Source: Ruegeria sp. SCSIO 43209
GTDB taxonomy: Bacteria > Pseudomonadota > Alphaproteobacteria > Rhodobacterales > Rhodobacteraceae
Direction of reading: 5' to 3'
Assembly (NCBI RefSeq): GCF_019904295.1
Contig: NZ_CP065359.1
Coordinates: 2,443,001-2,507,000, forward strand
DNA: 64,000 nucleotides
Shown: positions 25,766 through 34,281 of the stretch, piece after piece
Layout of the letters: every line of letters starts with the position of its first letter
Numbering within the stretch: the stretch's first letter is position 1
Position numbers and translations under genes: made by a program
Notes under the pieces: generated by a model
Told to the model about the DNA's origin: nothing
The model's input: only the letters and a program-made list of their open reading frames with translations
Database searches by the model: none

Positions 25766-25849
25766 TCCGGGCCGGATTTGATCCAGATCGTGGCGGCCCG
25801 GATTTGACGGTGAAACTCTAACGCAAGACCTCCGGCGCAACTGCGCCGG
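25766..25849 (+). repeat. Two intercistronic hairpins between the MBL and monooxygenase genes
   Basis: CCGGGCC pairs with GGCCCGG around a 21-base loop near 25766-25800, and CCGGCGC-AACT-GCGCCGG follows at 25832-25849. The sequence CCGGATTTGA occurs twice in the first element. No T-run follows, so mRNA stabilisation or attenuation is more likely than full termination. Confidence 0.45.
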
Positions 25850-25895
25850 GGAACAGATGAGGTGCGCCCGATGCGCCAGAAATGGGAGAGAGAGA

Positions 25896-27506
25896 GTGAA
25901 CAAGATTTTTGAAGTTCCACTTTATGCCTACGAGGCCAGCCCGGATCAATCCGCGCCAGCGCCCGTGCGCCACAAGGTCATCGTTGTTGGGGCCGGTCCG
26001 GTGGGTCTGGCCGCCGCCATCGATCTGGCCCAGCAAGGGGTCGAGGTGCTGGTGCTGGACGACAACGACAAGGTCAGCTTCGGCAGCCGCGCCATTTGTT
26101 TTGCCAAGCGCCCGCTGGAAATCCTCGACCGTCTGGGTTGCGGGCAGCCGATGGTGGACAAAGGCGTTCTTTGGAACAAGGGCAAAGTGTTCTTCGACGA
26201 ACGTCAGGTCTACGAGTTCGACCTGCAGCCCGACAGCGGCGATCAGCGCCCGGCCTTCATCAACCTGCAGCAATACTATTTCGAGCAGTTTCTGGTCGAC
26301 CGCGTCCGCGAATTGCAAGCGCAGGGTGCACCGATCGAAATCCGCGGCCGCAACAAGGTCGAAGCCGTTGGAACCCACCCCGATCACGTCAAGCTTGAGG
26401 TCGAAACGCCTGAGGGTTCGTACACCATCGAAGCGGATTGGGTCATCGCCTGCGACGGCGCGGGCTCACCCATGCGCGCCATGATGGGTAAGGATTTTGT
26501 GGGCCGCGTGTTCGAAGACAACTTCCTGATCGCTGATGTGATCATGGAGGCCGATTTCCCTTCGGAACGCTGGTTCTGGTTCGATCCGCCCTTCAACAAA
26601 GGCCAATCTGCGTTGCTACATAAACAACCCGATGGCGTCTGGCGCATCGATCTGCAACTGGGATGGGATATCGACAAGGAACGCGAAAAGCGCCCGGAAA
26701 ACGTGATCCCACGCCTCAAGGCCATGCTGGGCGAGGAGGTAAATTTCGAGCTGGAATGGGTCAGCATCTACACCTTCCAGTGCCGCCGGATGGAGCAATT
26801 CCGCCATGGCCGCGTGATCTTTGCCGGTGACAGTGCCCATCAGGTCAGCCCGTTTGGCGCACGGGGCGCAAACTCGGGCGTACAGGATACCGACAACCTG
26901 TGCTGGAAACTGAAACTGGTGATTGAGGGCAGCGCACCTGAATCTTTGCTGGACAGCTACGATCAGGAACGCATTCACGGCGCGGACGAGAATATCCTGA
27001 ACTCGACCCGCTCGACCGATTTCATCACCCCGAAATCGCAGATGTCACGCATCCTGCGCGATGCGGTGCTGGACTTGAGCGAGCACTATGACTTCGCCCG
27101 CCCGATGGTGAATTCTGGCCGCCTGAGCGTACCTTGCGTCTATGACGGTTCGTCGTTGAATTCGGCGGATGCGTTGAACGGGCCGACGCAGACGCGTCCC
27201 GGAGCGTCCTGTCCCGATGCGCCTTTGGGTGACGGCTTTCTACTGCCTAAACTGGCTGGACAGTTCACACTGCTGACCATCGACGCCGATGCACCAGATG
27301 AGATCGAGGTCGATGGCATCATCGTCAAACGCCTGGCACTCTCGGTCAAAGACGACCCGACCCAAACGCTGAAGCGCCGCTATTTAGGCGATGCCAGCGG
27401 AGCGGTTTATCTGATCCGTCCCGATCAGCACGTGGCCGCCCGCCGCGACACCTACGAAGAAAATGCATTCCGGCACGCGGTGCGCCGCGCCACAGGCAAG
27501 GAGTAA
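25896..27506 (+). CDS. FAD-dependent aromatic monooxygenase
   Basis: A 536-residue flavoprotein hydroxylase (class A, PHBH-like). GAGPVG (32-37) binds ADP, ACDGAGSPMR is the DG motif and FAGDSAHQVSPFGARGANSGVQDTDNLCWKL (GD at 311-312) is the second FAD site. Class A enzymes hydroxylate phenols using NAD(P)H and O2. The C-terminal thioredoxin-like domain fits the 3-(3-hydroxyphenyl)propionate hydroxylase group. Its substrate is probably an aromatic acid feeding the fahA/maiA route. GTG at 25896 with GGGAGAGAG upstream is taken as start. Confidence 0.88.
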   Translation: MNKIFEVPLYAYEASPDQSAPAPVRHKVIVVGAGPVGLAAAIDLAQQGVEVLVLDDNDKVSFGSRAICFAKRPLEILDRLGCGQPMVDKGVLWNKGKVFFDERQVYEFDLQPDSGDQRPAFINLQQYYFEQFLVDRVRELQAQGAPIEIRGRNKVEAVGTHPDHVKLEVETPEGSYTIEADWVIACDGAGSPMRAMMGKDFVGRVFEDNFLIADVIMEADFPSERWFWFDPPFNKGQSALLHKQPDGVWRIDLQLGWDIDKEREKRPENVIPRLKAMLGEEVNFELEWVSIYTFQCRRMEQFRHGRVIFAGDSAHQVSPFGARGANSGVQDTDNLCWKLKLVIEGSAPESLLDSYDQERIHGADENILNSTRSTDFITPKSQMSRILRDAVLDLSEHYDFARPMVNSGRLSVPCVYDGSSLNSADALNGPTQTRPGASCPDAPLGDGFLLPKLAGQFTLLTIDADAPDEIEVDGIIVKRLALSVKDDPTQTLKRRYLGDASGAVYLIRPDQHVAARRDTYEENAFRHAVRRATGKE

Positions 27507-27511
27507 GCGAC

Positions 27512-27709
27512 ATGGCTGATCTGATCCTCTCATCCAATCTGACCCAGGCAGACGATTTCTATGCCGATCTGGTGGCCGCCCATGAAGGGCTTGAGAAAGC
27601 CGAAAGCGATGCGTTCAACGCGCGCCTTGTGCTGGTTCTGGCAAACCACATCGGCGACAACGCGGTGCTGAAGCAGGCGTTGGATGCCGCAGCCCTGAAA
27701 CAGGAGTAA
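27512..27709 (+). CDS. DUF2783 small protein
   Basis: A 65-residue helical protein (DDFYADLVAAHEGLEKAESDAFNARLVLVLANHIGD) of the DUF2783 family. It follows the monooxygenase by 5 bp with its own AAGGAG site. The family is commonly found beside such monooxygenases, which suggests a subunit or helper role; no function is known to me. Confidence 0.8.
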   Translation: MADLILSSNLTQADDFYADLVAAHEGLEKAESDAFNARLVLVLANHIGDNAVLKQALDAAALKQE

Positions 27710-27713
27710 GCCC

Positions 27714-28256
27714 ATGAAAATCGAACAGATTCACCACGTCGCCTATCGCTGCAAGGACGCGAAAGAGACCGTTGAATGGTACGGCAAGATGCTGAACATG
27801 GATTTCATTCTGGCGATTGCCGAAGACCATGTGCCCTCCACCCATGAACCTGATCCCTACATGCACCTGTTTCTGGATGCCGGAAATGGCAATGTGCTGG
27901 CGTTTTTTGAGCTGCCTACCAAGCCGGAAATGGGGCGCGATCCCAATACGCCGATTTGGGTGCAGCACATCGCATTCAAGGTGAAGGACCGTGATGAGCT
28001 GATCGCATTCAAGGACCATCTCGAAGCCAACGGCGTCGAGGTTCTGGGTGTCACGGATCATTCGATCTTTCATTCGATCTATTTCTTCGATCCGAACGGT
28101 CACCGGGTGGAACTGGCTTGCCCCGACCCCGAGGAAGAGGCCATGCTGGCCCGGCTGGATTCGGTCAAATGGGATATGCTCGAAGAATGGTCGCGCACCA
28201 AACGAGCCCCTCAGCATGCCGACTGGCTGCATGCCAAGGAACTAAGCAAAGGCTAA
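27714..28256 (+). CDS. VOC-family protein (glyoxalase/extradiol-dioxygenase fold)
   Basis: A 180-residue two-module VOC protein. Metal ligands of the family are visible: His in IHHVAYRC, Glu in LAFFELP, His in VQHIAFKV and Glu in HRVELACP. VOC enzymes include ring-cleaving dioxygenases and isomerases. In this cluster, lacking a homogentisate dioxygenase gene, it is the only local candidate for ring opening; that is inference. AGGAG precedes ATG. Confidence 0.85.
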   Translation: MKIEQIHHVAYRCKDAKETVEWYGKMLNMDFILAIAEDHVPSTHEPDPYMHLFLDAGNGNVLAFFELPTKPEMGRDPNTPIWVQHIAFKVKDRDELIAFKDHLEANGVEVLGVTDHSIFHSIYFFDPNGHRVELACPDPEEEAMLARLDSVKWDMLEEWSRTKRAPQHADWLHAKELSKG

Positions 28257-28263
28257 CCATCGT

Positions 28264-28902
28264 ATGTCCGAAGTGGTTCTGTTTGATTACTGGCGTTCGT
28301 CCGCCAGTTACCGGGTGCGGATTGCACTGAATCTGGCTGGGATCACCTACCGCCCGGTCGTCGTGGATCTGGTGAATGGGGCGCATCGCGCCCCGGATCA
28401 TTTGGACCGCAACCCACAGGGTCTGGTCCCGGTGCTGGATATCGATGGGGTTCGGTTGACCCAATCGCTGGCGATCATCGATTATCTGGATGAGACCCGC
28501 GAACTGGGTCTGCTGCCCACCGATCCGGCCAAGCGAGCCGCGGCGCGGGCATTGGCGCACAGTATCGCGGTGGATATCCATCCGGTCTGCAACCTGTCGG
28601 TTGCCAAACATGCCACCGCGCTTAGTAATGGTGCAGGCGACATGCCCGGCGACTGGATGCGTCACTTCATCCGGCCGGGTCTGCTGGCGTTTGAATCGCT
28701 GCTGGGCGGCTTTGATCAATCCCCGTTCTGCACCGGTGAAACGCCGGGTCTGGCCGATATCTGCCTGATCCCACAGCTTTATAATGCGCGCCGGTGGGAA
28801 GTTGATCTATCCGATATGCCACGCCTGACAGCAGTCGAGGCCGTCTGCGCCGAGCATTCGGCCTTTGCCGCAGCCCATCCTGACCTGCACGCTCCGCTCT
28901 GA
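28264..28902 (+). CDS. maiA: Maleylacetoacetate isomerase
   Basis: A 212-residue zeta-class glutathione S-transferase that isomerises maleylacetoacetate to fumarylacetoacetate. The zeta signature SSASYRVRIALNL (residues 12-24) and NPQGLVPVLDIDG, TQSLAIIDYLDE and the C-terminal helical domain are all present. It ends the catabolic run whose next enzyme is FahA. Confidence 0.93.
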   Translation: MSEVVLFDYWRSSASYRVRIALNLAGITYRPVVVDLVNGAHRAPDHLDRNPQGLVPVLDIDGVRLTQSLAIIDYLDETRELGLLPTDPAKRAAARALAHSIAVDIHPVCNLSVAKHATALSNGAGDMPGDWMRHFIRPGLLAFESLLGGFDQSPFCTGETPGLADICLIPQLYNARRWEVDLSDMPRLTAVEAVCAEHSAFAAAHPDLHAPL

Positions 28903-28990
28903 ACCGGCGCACAGAGTCTGTGTGGCGGTGCGGGTGCACAAATCCTCGCGCCGTCCTTAGGTTTCTGTGCAACGACAGATGGAGACCCCC

Positions 28991-29323
28991 ATGCCCAAGA
29001 TCACCGGCTACCACGCCCATGTCTATTTCGACGCCGACTCTCAGGACACGGCACGGCAGGTCTGTGAAGAGGCCGCGCGTCTGTTTCCCACTGTGCAGAT
29101 GGGCCGCATGCATGCGCGCAATGTTGGCCCGCATCCGCGATGGAGTTGCCAGCTGGGCTTTCCCGCCGAAGCCTTTGATCAGGTCTTTCCCTGGCTGATC
29201 CTGAACCGGCAAGGGCTGACCATTTTCACCCATCCAGAAACCGGCGATCACTTGGCCGATCACCGGGATCGCGCTATCTGGATGGGCGAGATGCTGCCGC
29301 TTGATTTGTCGATCTTCGATTAA
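28991..29323 (+). CDS. DOPA 4,5-dioxygenase family protein
   Basis: A 110-residue single-domain protein of the DOPA-dioxygenase family (Pfam DOPA_dioxygen): ITGYHAHVYFDADS at the N-terminus, GPHPRWSCQLGF in the middle, FTHPETGDHLADHRDRAIWMGEMLPLDLS at the end, with the histidines that hold iron. It would open a catechol ring extradiol-fashion; bacterial homologues act on various catechols or are uncharacterised. ATG 28991 with GGAGA ahead is preferred over 28979. It overlaps the convergent acyl-CoA ligase gene by 4 bp. Confidence 0.85.
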   Translation: MPKITGYHAHVYFDADSQDTARQVCEEAARLFPTVQMGRMHARNVGPHPRWSCQLGFPAEAFDQVFPWLILNRQGLTIFTHPETGDHLADHRDRAIWMGEMLPLDLSIFD

Positions 29324-30948
29324 CCCAATTCACGCGCCCGGTCGCGCAGGATGAACTTCTGAATCTTCCCCGTCGACGTCTTGGGCAACGCCCCAAACAC
29401 AACCGTCTTGGGTGCTTTGAAATGGGCCATATGATCCCGGCAGAAGGCAATAATTTCAGCTTCATTCGCCTCTGCCTGCGGTTTCAATTCAACAAATGCA
29501 CACGGCGTTTCACCCCATTTCTCATCCGGGCGGGCCACCACGGCCGCCTCCATCACGGCCGGGTGTTTATAAAGCGTGTCTTCGACCTCAACGGATGAGA
29601 TATTCTCGCCGCCCGAGATGATGATGTCCTTGGACCGATCCTTCAGCGCGATATAGCCATCCGGATGCATCACCCCCAGATCGCCCGAGGCAAACCACCC
29701 GCCTTTGAAGGCTTTGTCTGTCGCCTCAGCGTTCTTGAGATAGCCCTTCATGACAATGTTGCCCTGCATGAAAATCTCACCCATGGTTTCGCCATCCGAA
29801 GGCACGGGTTCCATCGTCTCGGGGTCAGCCACCATCAACCCGGACAGGGCGACGTATTTCACCCCCTGACGCACCTTCAGCGCGGCGCGATCTTCCGCGC
29901 TTTTCTCGTTCCATTCGTCCTTCCATGCACAGACAACGGACGGACCATAGGTCTCGGTCAGGCCATAGACATGGGTAACCTCAACACCCATCCCTTCCAT
30001 CGCTTCGATCACCTTGGCCGGCGGTGGAGCGCCAGCGGTCATCGCCTTGATCTGCTGCGTGAAATCCTTGAGATGATCGGGCGCGTTGGCCAGCATATTC
30101 AACACGATCGGTGCGCCACAGAAATGGGTCACACCCTCTTCTCGGAAGGCGCGATAGATCGGTTCGTCCCGCACGGCGCGCAGGCAGACGGAGGTGCCCG
30201 CATTGGCCGCCATCGTCCACGGGAAGCACCAGCCATTGCAGTGAAACATCGGCAGCGTCCACAGATAGACCGAATGCTGCGGCATCCCCCATGTCAGGAT
30301 ATTCGACGTTGCGTTCAGCGCCGCGCCGCGGTGGTGATAGACCACACCCTTGGGGTTGCCGGTGGTGCCCGAGGTATAGTTCAGCGTGATCGCATCCCAT
30401 TCATCTGCGGGCAAAGACCAGTCGAACTCTGGATCACCCTCGGCCAACAGAGCCTCATAGGTCAGATCTCCCAATCGCTCGCCACCGTCAATACTGGCGT
30501 CTTCGATGTCGATCACCAGAATGTTGTGATCCACCTGTCCTAACGCCTGTTTCACGACGCCTGAAAACTCGGGATCGACCAGCAGAACCTTGGCTTCGGC
30601 ATGGTTCAGAATGAAGGCGATGATCGGCGCATCCAACCGCGTGTTGATCGCGTTCAGCACCGCCCCTGCCATGGGCACGCCAAAATGCGCCTCATACAGC
30701 TCGGGGATATTGGCCGCGATGATCGAGACTGTATCGCCCACGCCTACGCCACGCGTAGTCAGCGCGCTGGCCAGACGTCGGCTCCGCGCATAGGTTTCTG
30801 CCCAGCTATACCGGCGCTCGCCATACACAACGGATGGGTAATCCGGATACACTGCCGCCGTCCGCTCAAGATAGCTCAGCGGAGACAACGGCGTGAAATT
30901 CGCCGGGGTTTTATCCAGATGTTGCTGGTAGATAGGTGTGGCTGTCAT
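29320..30948 (-). CDS. AMP-forming acyl-CoA synthetase (DmdB-like)
   Basis: A 542-residue AMP-dependent ligase. YTSGTTGNPKGVVYHHRG is the P-loop, YGLTETYGPS the adenine motif, GDLGVMHPDGYIALKDRSKDIIISGGENISS the hinge, and the catalytic lysine lies in KTSTGKIQKF. It resembles the short/medium-chain and methylmercaptopropionate-CoA ligases (DmdB) of roseobacters; the exact substrate cannot be told. GAGGATCG stands ahead of ATG 30946-30948. Confidence 0.87.
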   Translation of the reverse strand: MTATPIYQQHLDKTPANFTPLSPLSYLERTAAVYPDYPSVVYGERRYSWAETYARSRRLASALTTRGVGVGDTVSIIAANIPELYEAHFGVPMAGAVLNAINTRLDAPIIAFILNHAEAKVLLVDPEFSGVVKQALGQVDHNILVIDIEDASIDGGERLGDLTYEALLAEGDPEFDWSLPADEWDAITLNYTSGTTGNPKGVVYHHRGAALNATSNILTWGMPQHSVYLWTLPMFHCNGWCFPWTMAANAGTSVCLRAVRDEPIYRAFREEGVTHFCGAPIVLNMLANAPDHLKDFTQQIKAMTAGAPPPAKVIEAMEGMGVEVTHVYGLTETYGPSVVCAWKDEWNEKSAEDRAALKVRQGVKYVALSGLMVADPETMEPVPSDGETMGEIFMQGNIVMKGYLKNAEATDKAFKGGWFASGDLGVMHPDGYIALKDRSKDIIISGGENISSVEVEDTLYKHPAVMEAAVVARPDEKWGETPCAFVELKPQAEANEAEIIAFCRDHMAHFKAPKTVVFGALPKTSTGKIQKFILRDRARELG

Positions 30949-31007
30949 CCGGCGATCCTCCCAAACTCGTCAGATTGTCGTATTGAGCACAAAGTTTACG
31001 TCATAAC

Positions 31008-31029
31008 AAACCCGTATTAATACGCGTTT
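31008..31029. promoter_or_regulatory. 22-bp near-perfect palindrome between the acyl-CoA ligase and tpa genes
   Basis: The core CGTATTAATACG is a perfect 12-bp palindrome (31013-31024) and is flanked by AAAC and GTTT, with one mismatched pair between core and flank. It lies 60 bp from the ligase start and 140 bp from the aminotransferase start and is a good operator candidate for a dimeric regulator. No regulator gene is adjacent. Confidence 0.5.
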
Positions 31030-31169
31030 GAGCTACACTGGAGATATCCTATGGGCTAATCTGGCCCTACTTCACGCGCACCATTCGCGTTGATCTGCAG
31101 TATCACGTCACTTTGCGCCCGCCGGGACCTACTGATTCCCCGCGCGCCCCACTTTTGAAAGGACATGTC

Positions 31170-32561
31170 ATGGACGGCACGTTCAACGAAAACGATCTTT
31201 CCCGCGTCGTCGAAGCCGACCGCGCCCACCTCTGGCATCACCTGATCCAGCACAAGCCGTTTGAGACCAACGATCCCCGTATCATTGTCGAAGGCAAAGG
31301 CATGCGCGTGTGGGACCAAAAGGGCAAAGAGCACCTGGATGCCGTATCAGGCGGTGTCTGGACCGTGAACGTGGGCTATGGCCGCGAATCTATCTGTAAG
31401 GCGGTTTATGACCAGCTGATGAAGCTGTGCTACTTCGCCAACACCGCAGGCTCGATCCCCGGTTCGAATTTCGCGGAAATGCTGATCGACAAGATGCCGG
31501 GCATGAGCCGCGTGTACTACACCAATTCAGGTTCTGAGGCGAACGAGAAGGCGTTCAAGATGATCCGCCAGATCGCGCACAAGAAATATGGCGGCAAGAA
31601 AACCAAAATCCTGTATCGCGACCGCGACTATCACGGCTCCACCCTGGCGACCATGTCGGCAGGTGGTCAGGACGAGCGCACCGCGCAGTACGGTCCCTTT
31701 GCACCCGATTTCGTGCGCGTGCCTCACTGCATGGAGTACCGCAAGCACGAGCTGGACGGCGCACCTGAAGAGAACTTTGGCGAATGGGCTGCAGATCAGA
31801 TCGAAGAGGTCATCCTGCGCGAAGGCCCCGACACCGTTGGCGCCCTGTGCCTTGAGCCCGTGACCGCAGGCGGTGGCGTCATCGAAGCGCCTGAAGGCTA
31901 TTGGCCCTGCGTGCAGGAGATCTGCAAGAAATACGACATCCTGCTGCACATTGACGAGGTTGTCTGCGGCGTAGGTCGGACCGGCACGTGGTTCGGCTAT
32001 CAGCAGTACGGCATCAAGCCGGACTTCGTGACCATGGCCAAGGGCGTTGCCTCGGGTTATGCCGCGATCGCCTGCATGGTCACCACCGAGGAAGTCTTTG
32101 ACATGTTCAAAGACGACGCGGCAGACCCGATGAACTATTTCCGTGATATCTCGACCTTTGGCGGCTGCACTGCCGGTCCGGCGGCAGCGGTTGAAAACAT
32201 GCGCATCATTCAGGATGAAAACCTGCTGCAGAACTGCGTCGACATGGGTGATCGCATGATGGGCAACCTGCAGGCGCTGATGGAAAAGCACAAAGTCATC
32301 GGCGACGTGCGCGGCAAGGGTCTGTTCCTTGGCGCCGAGCTAGTAACCGATCGGACCACCAAGGATCCGATGGACGAAAAGCGCGTTCAGGCCGTTGTCG
32401 CAGATTGTATGGCGCAGGGCGTCATCATCGGTGCCACCAACCGCTCGATCCCCAGCCGCAACAACACGCTGTGCTTCTCGCCAGCGCTGATCGCGACAGC
32501 GGACGACATCGATCAGATCACCGACGCCGTAGACGGCGCGCTGGGGCGTGTGTTCGGCTGA
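31170..32561 (+). CDS. tpa: Class III aminotransferase, taurine-pyruvate aminotransferase-like
   Basis: A 463-residue PLP enzyme. The start MDGTFNENDLSRVVEADRAHLWHHL is characteristic for Tpa, which moves the amino group of taurine to pyruvate and yields sulfoacetaldehyde. SGSEANEKAFK binds PLP phosphate, HIDEVVCGVGRTG is the metal-free acidic site and Lys291 in MAKGVASGYA forms the aldimine. No tauABC, xsc or tauR gene is adjacent, so it could serve a different omega-amino acid. ATG 31170 with GAAAGGAC ahead is preferred over an upstream in-frame codon. Confidence 0.8.
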   Translation: MDGTFNENDLSRVVEADRAHLWHHLIQHKPFETNDPRIIVEGKGMRVWDQKGKEHLDAVSGGVWTVNVGYGRESICKAVYDQLMKLCYFANTAGSIPGSNFAEMLIDKMPGMSRVYYTNSGSEANEKAFKMIRQIAHKKYGGKKTKILYRDRDYHGSTLATMSAGGQDERTAQYGPFAPDFVRVPHCMEYRKHELDGAPEENFGEWAADQIEEVILREGPDTVGALCLEPVTAGGGVIEAPEGYWPCVQEICKKYDILLHIDEVVCGVGRTGTWFGYQQYGIKPDFVTMAKGVASGYAAIACMVTTEEVFDMFKDDAADPMNYFRDISTFGGCTAGPAAAVENMRIIQDENLLQNCVDMGDRMMGNLQALMEKHKVIGDVRGKGLFLGAELVTDRTTKDPMDEKRVQAVVADCMAQGVIIGATNRSIPSRNNTLCFSPALIATADDIDQITDAVDGALGRVFG

Positions 32562-32591
32562 TCTAGGCAACGAACTACCATTGAACCACAT

Positions 32592-32622
32592 GAAACCCGC
32601 CAAATTTCGGCGGGTTTCTTTT
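32592..32622 (+). terminator. Rho-independent terminator after tpa
   Basis: GAAACCCGCC pairs perfectly with GGCGGGTTTC around AAATTTC and is followed by TTTT. Confidence 0.9.
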
Positions 32623-32802
32623 CATGAGGACATCAGCCAAGCGTATGAGCTGATGCCAAAGATACTCAATTTTCATTCAAATGGCGGGAAAGAGTCCAAA
32701 TTGGCCCTGAGCGCCGACGTTTTCTGCTGATGAAACGTCCCAAAATATCCATCTCAAAACTTACCTGCGTCCTATGTTTCAGGAGGTTGGGAGGGAAATC
32801 GA

Positions 32803-33228
32803 ATGGCGACGCACGGGTATTGTCTGTGTAAAAGAACGAGCTGGGCCTACCAGGGCAGTCAAACATGGGCATGCTATTGCCACTGCGATGATTGCCGTCG
32901 GAATTGTGCCGCGCCGGTGGTTGCCTGGTTAGGCGTGCCGATAGAGAACTTTGAGTGGACCGGCGATAAACCCGGCACTTATGAAAGTTCCAAAGGCGTT
33001 TTCAGGCACTTTTGCGGGACGTGCGGATCACCTATTGGATTTGAAGCCGATCATTATCCGGGTGGTATGCACCTTTACGCAGCGTCGCTCGAAAACCCGG
33101 AAGATTTCAAACCGACTTTTCACGTCAACAAGCAAAGCAAATTGCCTTGGCTGCAAATGACTGATGATCTCGACGCGTTTGAAGGCACATTGCTACACAC
33201 CCCTAACGACCCAGACGGATATCGTTAG
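32803..33228 (+). CDS. GFA-family zinc protein
   Basis: A 141-residue protein of the GFA family (glutathione-dependent formaldehyde-activating fold). Zinc cysteines: GYCLCKRTSW, CHCDDCRRNC and FCGTCGSPI. Despite the family name the function of most members is unknown. AGGAGG and GGGAGGG lie upstream of the ATG. It is a single gene. Confidence 0.87.
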   Translation: MATHGYCLCKRTSWAYQGSQTWACYCHCDDCRRNCAAPVVAWLGVPIENFEWTGDKPGTYESSKGVFRHFCGTCGSPIGFEADHYPGGMHLYAASLENPEDFKPTFHVNKQSKLPWLQMTDDLDAFEGTLLHTPNDPDGYR

Positions 33229-33235
33229 ATGAGGA

Positions 33236-33262
33236 AGCCACCTGGTTTTCAAGTGGCTGCTT
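33236..33262 (+). terminator. Weak terminator-like hairpin after the GFA gene
   Basis: AGCCAC and GTGGCT pair around an 11-base loop, followed by GCTTT. Short T-run, so only a weak call. Confidence 0.35.
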
Positions 33263-33398
33263 TGCGCTGCCCTGCAGTCATTGATCATGTGTCAATGTAA
33301 ACATACCCGCCACCGAACACACGCGCCCGGATGACAGCGGCACGTCGGACGCTCGGCTTCACCGTACCAGCTATCGGCGGGGGCGCGGAGAGCTTAGA

Positions 33399-33959
33399 TT
33401 ACTCACCAAAATTCGGATAGATAAACCCGTTCACCGGGTACGAACTGCCGTAACTGCCCGGCCGGCTTTCAACCCGAACAAGCGTCCAATCATTGTTTTT
33501 GGACACGTCCCTCACGCCCATCTGCAACGACACCTTATTCCGGAGCCAGTTTGCGTGGTTCACAATGACTTCCCGCTCGGTGACAATATCGGATACGACA
33601 GCCACATGTCCCAGGGGCATCCCTCTGGTGGCCCGAAACGACATCACCGCACCGACCTCCGGTTCATTACCCCGGTCAAACCCATTGCGGGCCTTGCCCC
33701 ACCAATCCTTGGCGTTGCCACGAATTTCGATGCCGCTGAGGTTGCGTGCGTAGGGCACGCACCACACCCTTTGTCCCAGCGCATGTTTTCTTGAGACCTC
33801 TTGCAACGCCATGGCCTGACGTTCGGGATCCAAGTCCACCTCATTCGGATTCTTGGCACAGGCCGAGATCAGACTGAAAAGTCCCAAAACAACGGCAATT
33901 CGCGCGACGCCGGGCAGGCGCGACCAGATCGTATCGGTATTGCGTGCGTTGTACTGCAA
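33399..33959 (-). CDS. CHAP-domain lipoprotein (putative peptidoglycan amidase)
   Basis: A protein of about 186 residues with lipobox LISAC and a CHAP domain: VWCVPYARNLSGIEI (nucleophile Cys), GHVAVVSDI (His) and VNHANW. It should cut amide bonds in peptidoglycan from the periplasm. No ATG is available ahead of the signal peptide, so the TTG at 33957-33959 is taken; the start is uncertain. Confidence 0.78.
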   Translation of the reverse strand: MQYNARNTDTIWSRLPGVARIAVVLGLFSLISACAKNPNEVDLDPERQAMALQEVSRKHALGQRVWCVPYARNLSGIEIRGNAKDWWGKARNGFDRGNEPEVGAVMSFRATRGMPLGHVAVVSDIVTEREVIVNHANWLRNKVSLQMGVRDVSKNNDWTLVRVESRPGSYGSSYPVNGFIYPNFGE

Positions 33960-34281
33960 GAAGGTTCTTTGCCGGTTTGAGTGGTGAAGCAGTTTTAATA
34001 ATATCTTTAGGAAAAAGAAAAGAGCCCAACTGTTCCCCGGCAGAATATTGCCAGTTCCTGCGCCGCATTCCGGCCGTTGGCCGAGCGTGCGGTCACTTAT
34101 GCAACAGGTTTCCTCCCTGTGCCGTCCCTGGGATTCATGGCAGGCGAAGAGACCGGCACAATGTCATCGGACACATGAACGCCAACCCGTCCCGCAGGTC
34201 GACGATCAAGCATCCGCTGGACAGTCGGGTTAGGCAGAATTACTTTGACCGCAACCCAATCCAACAGGAGGTTTGTATCGG
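33960..34281. other. Non-coding gap upstream of the amino-acid ABC operon
   Basis: About 320 bp with no supported gene. It probably contains promoters for the CHAP gene and for the ABC operon. A run AAAAAGAAAAGAGCCC and a few short ORFs were seen but nothing recognisable. Confidence 0.4.

Noticed and set aside
32548..32730. Plus-strand 60-codon frame after tpa
   Set aside because: It runs through the tpa terminator and has no ribosome-binding site.
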